Assembly: GCF_004193775.1 (NCBI RefSeq)
Contig: NC_041003.1
Span: forward strand, 28,645,735-28,709,734
Source of the DNA: Glycine soja
Taxonomy: Eukaryota; Streptophyta; Magnoliopsida; Fabales; Fabaceae
Reading direction: 5' to 3'
Length of the DNA: 64,000 bases
The notes beneath the pieces are model-generated. The model was given only the letters and a program-made list of their open reading frames with translations, had not been told where the DNA came from and searched no databases. This document shows, piece by piece, positions 20,620 through 29,734 of this stretch; position 1 is the stretch's first letter; every line of letters starts with the position of its first letter. Position numbers and translations under genes: made by a program.

Positions 20620-22125
20620 AAACTTGAAATGTTTATTTAAAGACGTTTTTAATAGAAATCGATGTCGTCGTTAGAGGTTTTTATTTTGTCGTTTATATAG
20701 GACGAGGGAGGGGGGAGGGTGTGGGGGAGTAGGAGGGCAAGGGTGAGGTGGAGGGTAATAGGGAGGTCGAAATCAAGAGTAATGGCAACGAAGATGGCGA
20801 GCCTGACGGAGACGATGGCAGCGAGGGCAAGAGGGAACAAAGGTCAAGGTGAATGTTCTAAAAATGACAACATTCATTTTGCCGTTGAGGGGTAACCTCT
20901 TTCTCTTCTTCGCTAAATTGAAAATTAAATGTGTGTTTTTTGTTATTTTTTTTTTACAAATTGTGATTTTGGCTATCTCGATTTTTCAGGATGTTAGAAA
21001 AGAGGAGTTGGAGCTATAATGGTGGACCTATTCTGGTGTCTCTTGATGACGCTTTTGTAGCAGATAACATGCAAAGAATTTGAGTTTGTGGATCTGATAC
21101 TAGTATGTGATTTGTTGGTTTAGGGTTTCAAATTTTTTTGTTCCGTTTAGCACTCAAATCGCACCCTTTCTCTTTCACACTGATTACTCTCCCAATCCTG
21201 TAATTATTGCAATTTGTGATTGATTATAACAATTCCTGTTTTAGGATCAAAGTTGTTTAAAGTTGGGAAGCAAATATGAGTATCTCATCAAGGTCGATGC
21301 CGAGGGGAGAGAGTCCATGGGGAGTCACCGGATAGAATCACCACTACAATGACCGTGTTGAGGATGTTATTCACGTTTCCGTCTTTTCTTCATTTCATTG
21401 TTTAATTTTTTATGAACTAGATCCTGCTAGTCCCCAAATATGCAAACATGCTAATGAATCCTTGAATGACTCGAAAAATTTCTAGGTCATATTTTTTAGA
21501 GAGCTAGATATGGATATCAACGAACGTCTTCCTAGGTAAACTGTAACATGATGAAATTGTTCACATGATTTGGAGTCTATGGCTATTTCAGCTTGTTTTA
21601 ATCCTTGATTTGTCATGTGTGTTTATTTGGAGTAAGCTTGTTGTTATTGTCTCTAAGTCCTTATGGTGGTCAATTTTGTAGGCTTGCTTTGAGGGAAACC
21701 CATTCAAGACTGTTCTAGGACCCTTCAAGCTCTTGTTAATCTCCTTACCGCATGAAAAGTTATATTTTCCCATGTAATAATTATGGTTGTGGTTTCATCA
21801 TGATCCTTCACATTATGGATAATTGTGGCTAATGTTGTCACAATTACAGTTGCGATGCAACCATTGTGGAGAGTCCAAAAACTGAGGATGATTGTGGAAA
21901 ACTTAGTAATGCTACTAGGGTTTTGAATAGAAATCATTTTGGTTTTTCTGGTGATGCACTATACGGAATTATAGAGGACTAATTCTGGCTTTATTGCTAG
22001 TAGCATGACTGTGTTTTTTGAACTTGCTACTTTCTACTGCTGATACTTTCTTTGTTTTTGTTTCATTGACTGAAGTAATAATTATTGTTAGTTGAAACTA
22101 ATTAAGTGTCTGTTGATTGTTGTAG
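20620..22125 (+). other. Left arm of the CACTA-like element, unassigned
   Basis: Contains a G/A-rich block at 20690-20850 and AT-rich sequence. A short open stretch near 20995-21115 (SWSYNGGPILVSLDD) could be an exon remnant, but I cannot name it. Confidence 0.4.
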
Positions 22126-22693
22126 CTTATTGTGTGGTTACCATTGAGTTTTCTAGACGGCAGATTCCAATTGCTTTCCTTCAACGAATCAACAAGGATT
22201 TTACCAAGAAATATGTTGGAGGAAAAGCAACAATAGCGGCTGCTCAGAGCCTCAACAGAGAGTGGGCATGTATATGTACTGCAAATTTGTATTGTTAATT
22301 TACTATGATGACATTAATTATTGGGAAATATTTGTTGCTCAAGTTGAAGGAGCAGATGGAGTAATGTGTTGATCACGCAGAGGAAATTAGCAAGCTTGCA
22401 AAAGTGAAGGCTCAGGTTTGACAAGCCAAAGGAGTTATGATGAAAACTATCTAAAAGGTAAAGCAATTATCCTTTTATCCTTTTAGCTATGGATGGGTTG
22501 AAAGTGTTTTTTGAGGCTAAAATTTCCCTTTCGTGTTTTTTTGGTAGGCATATATGGAGGGGTTTGAATTTAAACTTCTCTTAAGTTTTTGACTGATAAG
22601 TTGCTGTGACATTTATATCCTATTTGGCAGGTTGTTGACCGTGGGGAGAAAGTTGAGCTTTTGATAGATAAAACAGAGAACATTCGCTTCCAG
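22126..22693 (+). pseudogene. VAMP72-family R-SNARE gene fragment, three exons
   Basis: Exon a (22126 to about 22265) follows a TAG acceptor and reads [45 protein letters not shown], part of the longin domain. Exon b (about 22341-22457) reads LKEQME-stop-CVDHAEEISK, LAKVKAQV-stop-QAKGVMM. Exon c (22631-22693) reads VVDRGEKVELLIDKTENIRF, the start of the SNARE motif. Plant VAMP721-727 proteins drive fusion at the plasma membrane or endosomes. Introns are retained with GT/AG ends. Three stops, and loss of the first longin exon, the rest of the SNARE helix and the membrane anchor, make this a dead copy. Confidence 0.9.
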
Positions 22694-22980
22694 GTCCATT
22701 GTTTGTCACTATTGCATATTTTTAATGATTATGTAAATGCAAAGTATTAAATTGTCAGAGATAGAATTGGGAGCCTTGTGTATCAGGTCACTATGCACGA
22801 GTTTCTCTTTAAACCCCTCTCTCTTTTTTTATTTATTTATTTATTAGTATTTTCAGTTATCAATAGTATAGATGTAATTATATAGACTTGGTAATCGTGC
22901 ATGACATAATAGAAATTATGTCAAAAAGTGAGTACGTGACACTAGCCGTATGCAAATCGTGCTTTTCCTTCCCCAAATTG

Positions 22981-22983
<3 letters not shown>

Positions 22984-23039
<56 letters not shown>
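22984..23039. repeat. (TA)n microsatellite
   Basis: About 28 uninterrupted TA units just downstream of the VAMP72 fragment. Confidence 0.95.
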
Positions 23040-23042
<3 letters not shown>

Positions 23043-24429
23043 AAAATGTAAAAACAAAAGATAAAATTAGTGATATTTGGATACTTAATCATTCTAAATA
23101 CTCAATTAATACATTATTTTTCTCTATCACCTTATATTAACTAACATATTTATATCTCTTATTTTTGTTTTTGTTTATATCTCTATATTTTATCTAAAGT
23201 TTGGTATTCGTAACTTTCTAATTTGATTTAAAAGAAGGAAAAAATAAATAAGAATTTAAATAAAAACAAGATGAAAGAAAAAAAATATTTATAATTTTTC
23301 TTTTCTAAATTACGACCACCTATACCCAAGACCCTCTACCACACACATGATGATATATATCATTTTTTTAGAAAATAATTCATCCAAATTTTACATGCTT
23401 ATCCAATTATAAATTATCAGATTTTAGTACATCAATTATTGATTAATTATGCAGAAAGACATAGAAATTAAACTCTAAAAATAATGAATTAGTAATGTTT
23501 TGGATTTTTGTAGCTAAAAATACTTAATTGTTTTGGAAAATTGGGGATTGCCAACTTTGAGGCATATGTTGACTCCTATATTGGGTTTCAAAGCTTTATA
23601 GGAATAAAATCTTAATCGATCAAGATTCCTGCCTTGATGAATCTCATAACTTTGTTGAAACAAACCCTCCCCTATTTTTTAATAGTCCTAACTCCTTAAC
23701 CTGAGTTCATCTTGAGAATTCAGACACATCTTATTTTGCCCTTGTGAAAATTGAATCTGCATCCCTTGAAACAAAATGAGTATATCCTTTTGAATTCTAT
23801 CTCATGGTTTTCATTGAATTTCTTCATTGCTATCATTTTTTGCTTCTCATTAATTGATGCGATCTAACTAAACATGCAAATATTAATCCATAAAAAGTTT
23901 GAATGTTGGTCTATGAATACATGCCAAATAGTAGCTTGGACCACTTCATTTTTGGTAATACCACCGCTGCAAAACTATGTAGTTTTCTTTACTAGCAACT
24001 TGGAAAAGCTCTGCAAGCATATTTACTCTTTTGCCAAGTTTAACTTATTAAAATGTTAGCAAATGAGATCTGACTACCTCACTCTTTGTCAGCCGTAGTT
24101 CTGATTAAGAAATAGTGAAGTCCAAATTGAATTAAAAAAGATAATAGGTGCAGTTTAAAGCTATATAGTTGATACTTATCTTTGGGATAAATTCAATAAT
24201 AGGTGTTGATACAATTTTCTTATAACAATTCCGATAACAGTATATGGACCATCCATGACATGAGATATATAAAATAACATATAATATATCATATCGGATA
24301 AAACACATTATCCAAACATAAGAAACATACACGCCCAGGAGCAGCACACGTAAGCTCCATCATCTTCCACATGTGAGGGCAAATCCAATCACATTGTTGC
24401 AAGCAAACCAATGAGAGCTCAGGATCATG
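23040..24429. other. AT-rich sequence, no gene seen
   Basis: Lies between the VAMP72 and LHCB5 fragments. The last few hundred bases could be captured LHCB5 upstream sequence: they include CCAATCACATTG at about 24386 and a GATAAC (I-box-like) at about 24232. Confidence 0.4.
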
Positions 24430-24434
24430 AATCC

Positions 24435-24447
24435 CACGTGGCACGTG
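24435..24447 (+). promoter_or_regulatory. Twin G-box (CACGTG) upstream of the LHCB5 fragment
   Basis: CACGTGGCACGTG contains two CACGTG cores at 24435-24440 and 24442-24447. G-boxes bind bZIP and bHLH factors and are typical of light-regulated antenna genes. They lie about 90 bp before the first coding codons seen, as expected if promoter sequence was copied with the exon. Function here is inferred. Confidence 0.6.
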
Positions 24448-24525
24448 CACATCCACCAAACCCCATGCATATAGTATCTTCCTCTTTTTCATTCTCACCT
24501 TTCCATGCATATAGCTTAGCTAGCT

Positions 24526-25215
24526 GTGAAAAGGCATCTCAGAGGCGCAACCAGGTCTATCTGCTCCATCACCAACGGCAGTGCCACCTTCAAGACCATT
24601 GCACTTTTCTCCAAGAAGAAGGCAGCTCCACCTCCAAAGAAAAAGCCTGCTGTTGTATCCCCCGCCAATGAGGAACTCGCCAAGTGGTATGGTGAGTCAC
24701 TCTCCAACCCCAATAATGCCCATTTGTTTCTACACATTTTTGTTTTCTTTTCTTTACAATGAATACATAGTGTTTTATATTAATGTTATATCATCCAGAA
24801 TCATGATGAAGTATTAGCTAACATGGTTTTAGGTAAATGTTCTTATGCTTAGTTTCACAGTGAGAAATTGTTGAATAAAAAAATTATACTGCTAGCTTTT
24901 ACTATACAAACATTTAAAATCAATTTTAACTAAAATTAGTTTCATTCTTAATCAATTTTGCAAAATGCTTATCCAAACACAGACAAGTTAATGGTAAATA
25001 ATGTCCAAAAGAGTAGCAAGGGTGCATGTAGACTTAGAAAATTAGATATCTATATACACACTGATATGCTTAGTTTCTTCATTATATGCTTATGTTAGAT
25101 TATTTGACGATGTGATGCAGGTACCAAGCGTTTGAGTTGATTCATGCCAGATGGGTAATGCTTGGTTCATCATTCCTGAGGCCTCAATTCAATATGTAAA
25201 TCTTGTTGATGCTTC
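24526..25215 (+). pseudogene. LHCB5: LHCB5 (CP26) chlorophyll a/b-binding protein gene fragment
   Basis: Exon 1 (to 24691) reads GATRSICSITNGSATFKTIA, LFSKKKAAPPPKKKP, ANEELAKWYG, then a GTGAGT donor. This is the transit peptide and mature N-terminus of CP26, the minor antenna protein of photosystem II. The true protein starts further upstream; the ATG at 24526 may be fortuitous. Exon 2 starts at 25121 after GCAG and reads YQAFELIHARWVMLG, the first transmembrane helix region with its chlorophyll-binding Glu, then with about ten bases missing FIIPEA. The DRRIFLPEGLLD part between the exons and the last two helices are absent. The fragment is on the same strand as the VAMP72 fragment. Confidence 0.88.
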
Positions 25216-25692
25216 CTTGGGTGAAATTCATATGCTCAAACCCAAAAAATATGTTTATTATCTTTTAATTGTAATTGATAAAATGCTTCCTCTTTTTTTC
25301 TTGTTCCTTTTGGGAAGGCTAGGAGGTAATTGTGAGTGAAAGCTGTTAGACATGGGAAAAATATGTTTGTTCAACTCACTACTCTTAGTTTCAAGGAAAT
25401 CATATGTTGTGTATATATTTATTGGGTCTTAAAAAAATTTCCAAACTTCACCTTGCCTTAACAAATTGTAAATTTTGGAAAAGTTTCTTATGCTAAGCTA
25501 CAGCCTGCTAGCAGCACTTCAGTGATCAGTTGCAAAATATGAGCCTTATTCTCTCATGAGCAAAACAACTCTAATTTACTTGAGTTCATGCCATGGACAA
25601 ATATCATTCTATTGACTTCAGATTGAACATCCTTTCCATTTATTTTACACGTTATATTCTATTTTCTACATTCCTTTTATTTTTCCCTACAG

Positions 25693-26059
25693 GATCATTA
25701 GCTTCATATGTGACCAACATATCTCATGCACTTCACCACCTGGTGGAGGTTATATTGCCAAAGTAATTACGAAACTTATGCCCTTTTATTTTGTTTGCCT
25801 CTTTGTTATTGTTTCAATTAATTGACAACCAAAATGAGCATGATCTTCATTGTGTGCCTTGTATCTAAGCATTTTATCTCTATTTTATATATTAGTCTAA
25901 TAGTTGCTTGATATTTACAATTCCTTAATTTGGATGTATCTAATTTTCATGTAGGTATGCAGCTTTAAACCTAGATGAGGTGCAAGGGTTGCATGAGATT
26001 AATGTAGAGGTTACCTCGTATTTTAATGGTCAATTACACGGAAATAGAATTTGGACCGG
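25693..26059 (+). pseudogene. Two exons of an unassigned host gene
   Basis: Exon 25693-25762 lies between CTACAG and GTAATT and reads SLASYVTNISHALHHLVEVI then LPK. Exon 25955-26059 lies between TGTAG and GTTAGT and reads YAALNLDEVQGLHEINVEVT then SYFNGQLHGNRIWTG. The phases join cleanly (AA|G TAT gives Lys-Tyr) and both are open, so this looks like a real captured gene. I do not recognise the family. It lies downstream of the LHCB5 fragment on the same strand. Confidence 0.55.
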
Positions 26060-26340
26060 GTTAGTTTGGCTTTCTTTGACTGTTTAATTATCGAAAATCT
26101 GCATATTAAATGGATGTCAAATAATTTGTAATGGCGAACAAAACAGTTAATGAAAGATGTCTTGTTCCTTATTTAAAATCTATTGATTTTCATTTATTCT
26201 ATACTTACTCTTGGTGTGCACGTCATAATTGTATTTTAAGATAGATTTGAACTCTATATCGAAAAGAAGATTTTAGAATGATTTTAATGTACTAAGTTGG
26301 ATATCAATTTTAGTACCTGGCCAGGTATTAATGTCTGATA

Positions 26341-26905
26341 CACTTTCTATGTCCTTTTTAAGACGGTTATTACGAAATAACATCTTTGAAAGTTTATAGT
26401 TTGACATTCAAAGACGATTATTATGAAATAACCGTCTTTGAAAGGTTTTTGATTTTCATATTCAAAGACGGTTATTATGAAATAACCGTCTTTGAAAGGT
26501 TTCTTCGTTTCACATTCAAAGATAGTTGTTACGAAATAACCGTCTTTGAAAGTTTATACTTTTGACATTCAAAGACGGTTATTTGATAATAACCGCAAAG
26601 ACAGTTATTTGATAATAACCACAAAGACGGTTATTTGATAATAACCGTCTTTGAAAGTTTCTTCTTTTTAATATTCAAAGATGGTTATTAGGAAATAATC
26701 GTCTTTGAAAGGTTTATTCGTTTGAAATTTAAAGACGGTTATTATGAAATAATCGTCTTTAAATGTATTAAAATTTTATGATGGTTTTTATATGAATTGT
26801 CATTAAAAATGTTTCTCTTTTAACGACTCCCACATTTAACGACAGTTCAAAATCATTGTTAAAAGGCCTTTTTTAACCGTCGTAAAAAGAATTTTTTTAG
26901 TAGTG
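26341..26905. mobile_element. Small CACTA-derived non-autonomous element with hairpin arrays
   Basis: The left end is CACTTTCTATGTCCTTTTTA and the right end, reversed, is CACTACTAAAAAAATTC. The interior is built of repeated palindromes of the type AAAGACGGTTATT...AATAACCGTCTTT, at least six units, spaced by TTTGACATTC-like linkers. Clear target duplications are not seen. Such subterminal repeats are where CACTA transposases bind. Confidence 0.7.
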
Positions 26906-27171
26906 TCAAAGTCATATTTTGATGAATTTTTATGTTCTTCGTGGACCTCCCGTATTAGAACAACCACCAAAGCTCAAGTGTATACGCATTATAACATATA
27001 TACTAGTAAATCAGGTTCTAATGTCACCATTCACTATATCCTAATTCAAAATAATCACTAATTATACAAAATAGTTAAAGATTTCACGAATCTTGAGTGA
27101 GATTACAACAACTTTCAACATAAAACATGAGATGATCTAGGATTCAGCCAGAGTGATCAATTAATTGTCCA

Positions 27172-27671
27172 AACTACTCATTATACAATAAAAGCACAAA
27201 CAACATTTAATACTTAAAATTATACAGATTCAGACCTGGTTTCAACTTTAAAAATGGTGACAAGGGGTTCAAAAACCGAAGTGGTAATTAATAGGGCTTT
27301 AGCTTATGGTATAATAAAATGAGTTTAAACTCTATACAATATCAACTCCTGCACAAGTAGTTAAATATTACTTAACAACATGGCTTTGTAGTTTGTTCAT
27401 GCCAAACCAAAGTTAAAATAGGTAGCATTCTTTAAACTTAATTTTCAAAGCCAACTCTTTCATAACTAAGAACTACTCATAATACAATAAAAGCACAATT
27501 AAGAATTTAATACTTAAAATTTTAAAGATTAATTTAAACCTGGTTTCAGCTTCAAAATGGTGACAATGGGTTCAAAAACGCAAGTAGTTCTTAACTAGCT
27601 TATGGTAGAGTACAAGGAGTTTAAACTCTACACAATATCAACTCCTGCACAAGTAGTTAAATATTACTTAA
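27172..27671. repeat. Duplicated block of about 200 bp, offset about 298 bp
   Basis: Copies at 27172-27373 and 27470-27671 share TACAATAAAAGCACAA, TTTAATACTTAAAATT, ATGGTGACAA, and ATATCAACTCCTGCACAAGT then AGTTAAATATTACTTAA, with moderate divergence. No coding potential is seen. Confidence 0.85.
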
Positions 27672-27974
27672 ACTTAAAATAGGCAATATTGGAAAAAACT
27701 TTTCCAAGACAACTCCTTCATAACTAAGGTATGTACTAAACCAGACATTACTAGCGACAATACACACCATAAAATTAGGAAAACTTTAATATTCTACATT
27801 ACTAGGCACATTCCATAACATAATGCGAAGAGGAAGCTAAGAAGTTGTATGGTGTATGGAATCCCTAATGCCAAATGGAAGCACACAGTCTTGAAATACC
27901 ATAAAAAAAAAAAAGAGAACTTGACGGACTGTTGAGACTGGCATAAAGTTGTAGCTCGACAGTGAGGCAGGTCA

Positions 27975-28170
27975 CGAGAACTAGGGAGGGTAGGGGGCGA
28001 AAGGGAGGGAATCAAACATCGCGAGAGGGAGGGCATGGGGCGAAAGGGAGGGAACATCACGAGAGGGAGGGCGGGGCATGAAAGGGAGGGAACATCGCAA
28101 GAGGGAAGGCAGGGGGCAAAAGGGAGGGGATCCAATGTCGTGAGAGGGAGGACATGGCACGAGAGTGAAG
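27975..28170. repeat. AG-rich minisatellite
   Basis: Irregular units of about 45 bp built on GAGAGGGAGGGCATGGGGCG and AAAGGGAGGGAACATC, at least four copies. It lies in the right subterminal region of the CACTA-like element, mirroring a G-rich block near its left end. Long frames across it are compositional artefacts. Confidence 0.85.
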
Positions 28171-28450
28171 GCGCAATAGTATCGAAACTTTTGTATAGAG
28201 TCAATGATGGTTTTATTAAAAATCGTCTTAAATAAGTTGGACTTAATTACAAAAATGTCACACTACATCGATTTCTAAGATGATTTTATAAAAATTCATC
28301 GTTCAAGTCTTCATTCAAATACGGTTTGTTGGAAATCGTCTTTGTTTCATAACCTGTTATTTATAAAATTGCCACCGCATTCATTTTTAAGACAATTTTA
28401 TTGGGGTCGTCGTGGAATCTGCATCATAAAAAAAGGTTTTTTTAGTAGTG

Positions 28451-28776
28451 ACTCCTGAAATAAAAATCAATATTTTTTTAATTCAAAGCCCATTTTATTT
28501 ACTAACTAGTGCTCGAGACACAAGAATAAGGGTGTGTTTTGTCCAATTTTTAATTTTTTTTTTATTTACATAAAAGCTACTTCTAAGTTTTGCTACAAAT
28601 AAAAACTTGAAAAAAAAGGGTAAAATTTGATCGTTAGCTTTCATTTTTTAAACTTTAAAACTCCTTTTAAGTTAAAAGTTGTTCGATAACCTTTTTTAAA
28701 AAAAAAAAAATCTTTAGTTTCATTTAAAACTAGTTGTCTCATTGTCTGACCTTTCCTTTCGTCAAGACTGACAGAA
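28451..28776. other. AT-rich spacer
   Basis: No gene or clear repeat between the CACTA-like right end and the Gypsy element. Confidence 0.5.
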
Positions 28777-29668
28777 TGATGCAATCCTACCCCGCAAGGG
28801 CATTGGTTAGAAGACTCCAAGTAGATTGGGCTAGAGATCCAAGGAAAGGCCCTAGGGTTCTCGTGAGCCTTAGGGTAGATTTCGAGCCCATGGGCTAAGT
28901 ATGAGCCCCCTTATCTTTGTAAATATTAGAATATGTTTTTCCTTCGTCAAGGCCTTGTATTTTGACCATTCTAGTAGTATAGGGTTTTAGCCTTGTTTTT
29001 CGGGGCATTTTGAGTTGTCTTTGTAATAAGGACTTTTTTTTTATTTTCATGTCTTTTGTCATGGGGGTGAGCTTAGCTATTATAGGGGGTGTGTAGCTAA
29101 GCTCTAGCTTCTCATCTCAAGGAGGTGAGCTTAGCTATTAGAGAGGTATGTGTAGCTAAGCTCTAGCTTCTTTAGGAATCTTCTTAAGGAAGCTTCTCAA
29201 GGAGGTGAGCTTAGTTATGAGAGGGGTGTGTGTAGCTAAGCTCTAGCTTCTCAAGGAAGTTTTCTCAAAGAAGCTTCTCAAGGAAGTTTTCTCAAGAAAG
29301 CTTCTCAAGGAAGCTACCTAGTCTATAAATAGAAGCATGTGTAACACTTGTTGTAACTTTGATGAATGAGAGTCTTGTGAGACATACTTCAAAGTTCCAC
29401 TTCTCTCCCTCTTTTATTCCTTCAATTTCGTGCTCCCCCCTTCTCTCTTTCTTTTCCTCCATTAAAGCATCCTCTTCAAGCTTCTTATCCAAGGCAATTC
29501 TTGGTGGTGAAGCTCCTTCTTCCTTGGCTTATTCCCTAGTGGATGGTGCCTCCCTTCTCCTCTTCTCCTTTGCCTTCCGCTGCATCTCTATGGTGAAAAA
29601 TCACCATTGAAGGACCTCATTGAAGCTCAAAGATCCAGCTTCCATAGAAGCTCCACAAGCAAGCTTCC
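28777..29668 (+). repeat. Gypsy LTR in inverted orientation
   Basis: Reads TGATGCAATCCTACCCCGCA onwards on the plus strand, with TCTATAAATAG (TATA) at about 29322-29332, and ends AAGCTTCC, one base short of the other copy's AAGCTTCCA. It matches the reverse complement of 33299-34191 almost perfectly; over an 83-codon frame only one residue differs. Confidence 0.92.
29060..29310. repeat. Minisatellite inside the Gypsy LTR
   Basis: About three units of roughly 60 bp containing AGGAGGTGAGCTTAGCTAT and GTGTAGCTAAGCTCTAGCTT, then short TCTCAAGGAAG repeats. The same array occurs reversed at about 33665-33905. Confidence 0.85.
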
Positions 29669-29734
29669 TTGGATCTCTAGCCCAATCTACTTGGAGTCTT
29701 CTAACCAATGCCCTTGCGGGGTAGGATTGCATCA
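29669..29734 (-). repeat. Truncated Gypsy 3' LTR (first 66 bp)
   Basis: Minus strand TGATGCAATCCTACCCCGCA to AGATCCAAGGA, directly after the polypurine tract AAGGTGGAGGGAA. At 29668/29669 it switches to the inverted LTR through a short shared GGAA. Confidence 0.9.

Larger units (their letters stand above)
20514..28450. mobile_element. CACTA-like element carrying several host-gene fragments (Pack-CACTA type)
   Basis: The left end is CACTACTACAAAAACATTTT at 20514 and the right end, reversed, is CACTACTAAAAAAACC at 28450. The ends also share a subterminal GCGGTGGCA followed by T/A-rich sequence, and both have AG-rich GC-rich blocks inside (20690-20850 and 27975-28170). No transposase is seen between them. 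The interior holds VAMP72, LHCB5 and unassigned exon fragments with introns. The flanking trinucleotides (TCG and ACT) do not match, so the pairing of these two ends is likely but not proven; a nested element at 26341-26905 has its own ends. Confidence 0.6.

Noticed and set aside
25151..25339. Frame starting MGNAWFIIPEA as a separate small gene
   Set aside because: Its start is the LHCB5 exon read after a small deletion, and the rest is intron-like.
27794..28235. Frames rich in Pro/Ser or Gly/Arg on both strands
   Set aside because: Produced by the AG-rich minisatellite inside the CACTA-like element; no conserved domain.
29359..29610. 83-codon frame repeated in both Gypsy LTRs
   Set aside because: Lies in LTR sequence around the promoter and has no domain; it is duplicated only because the LTR is.
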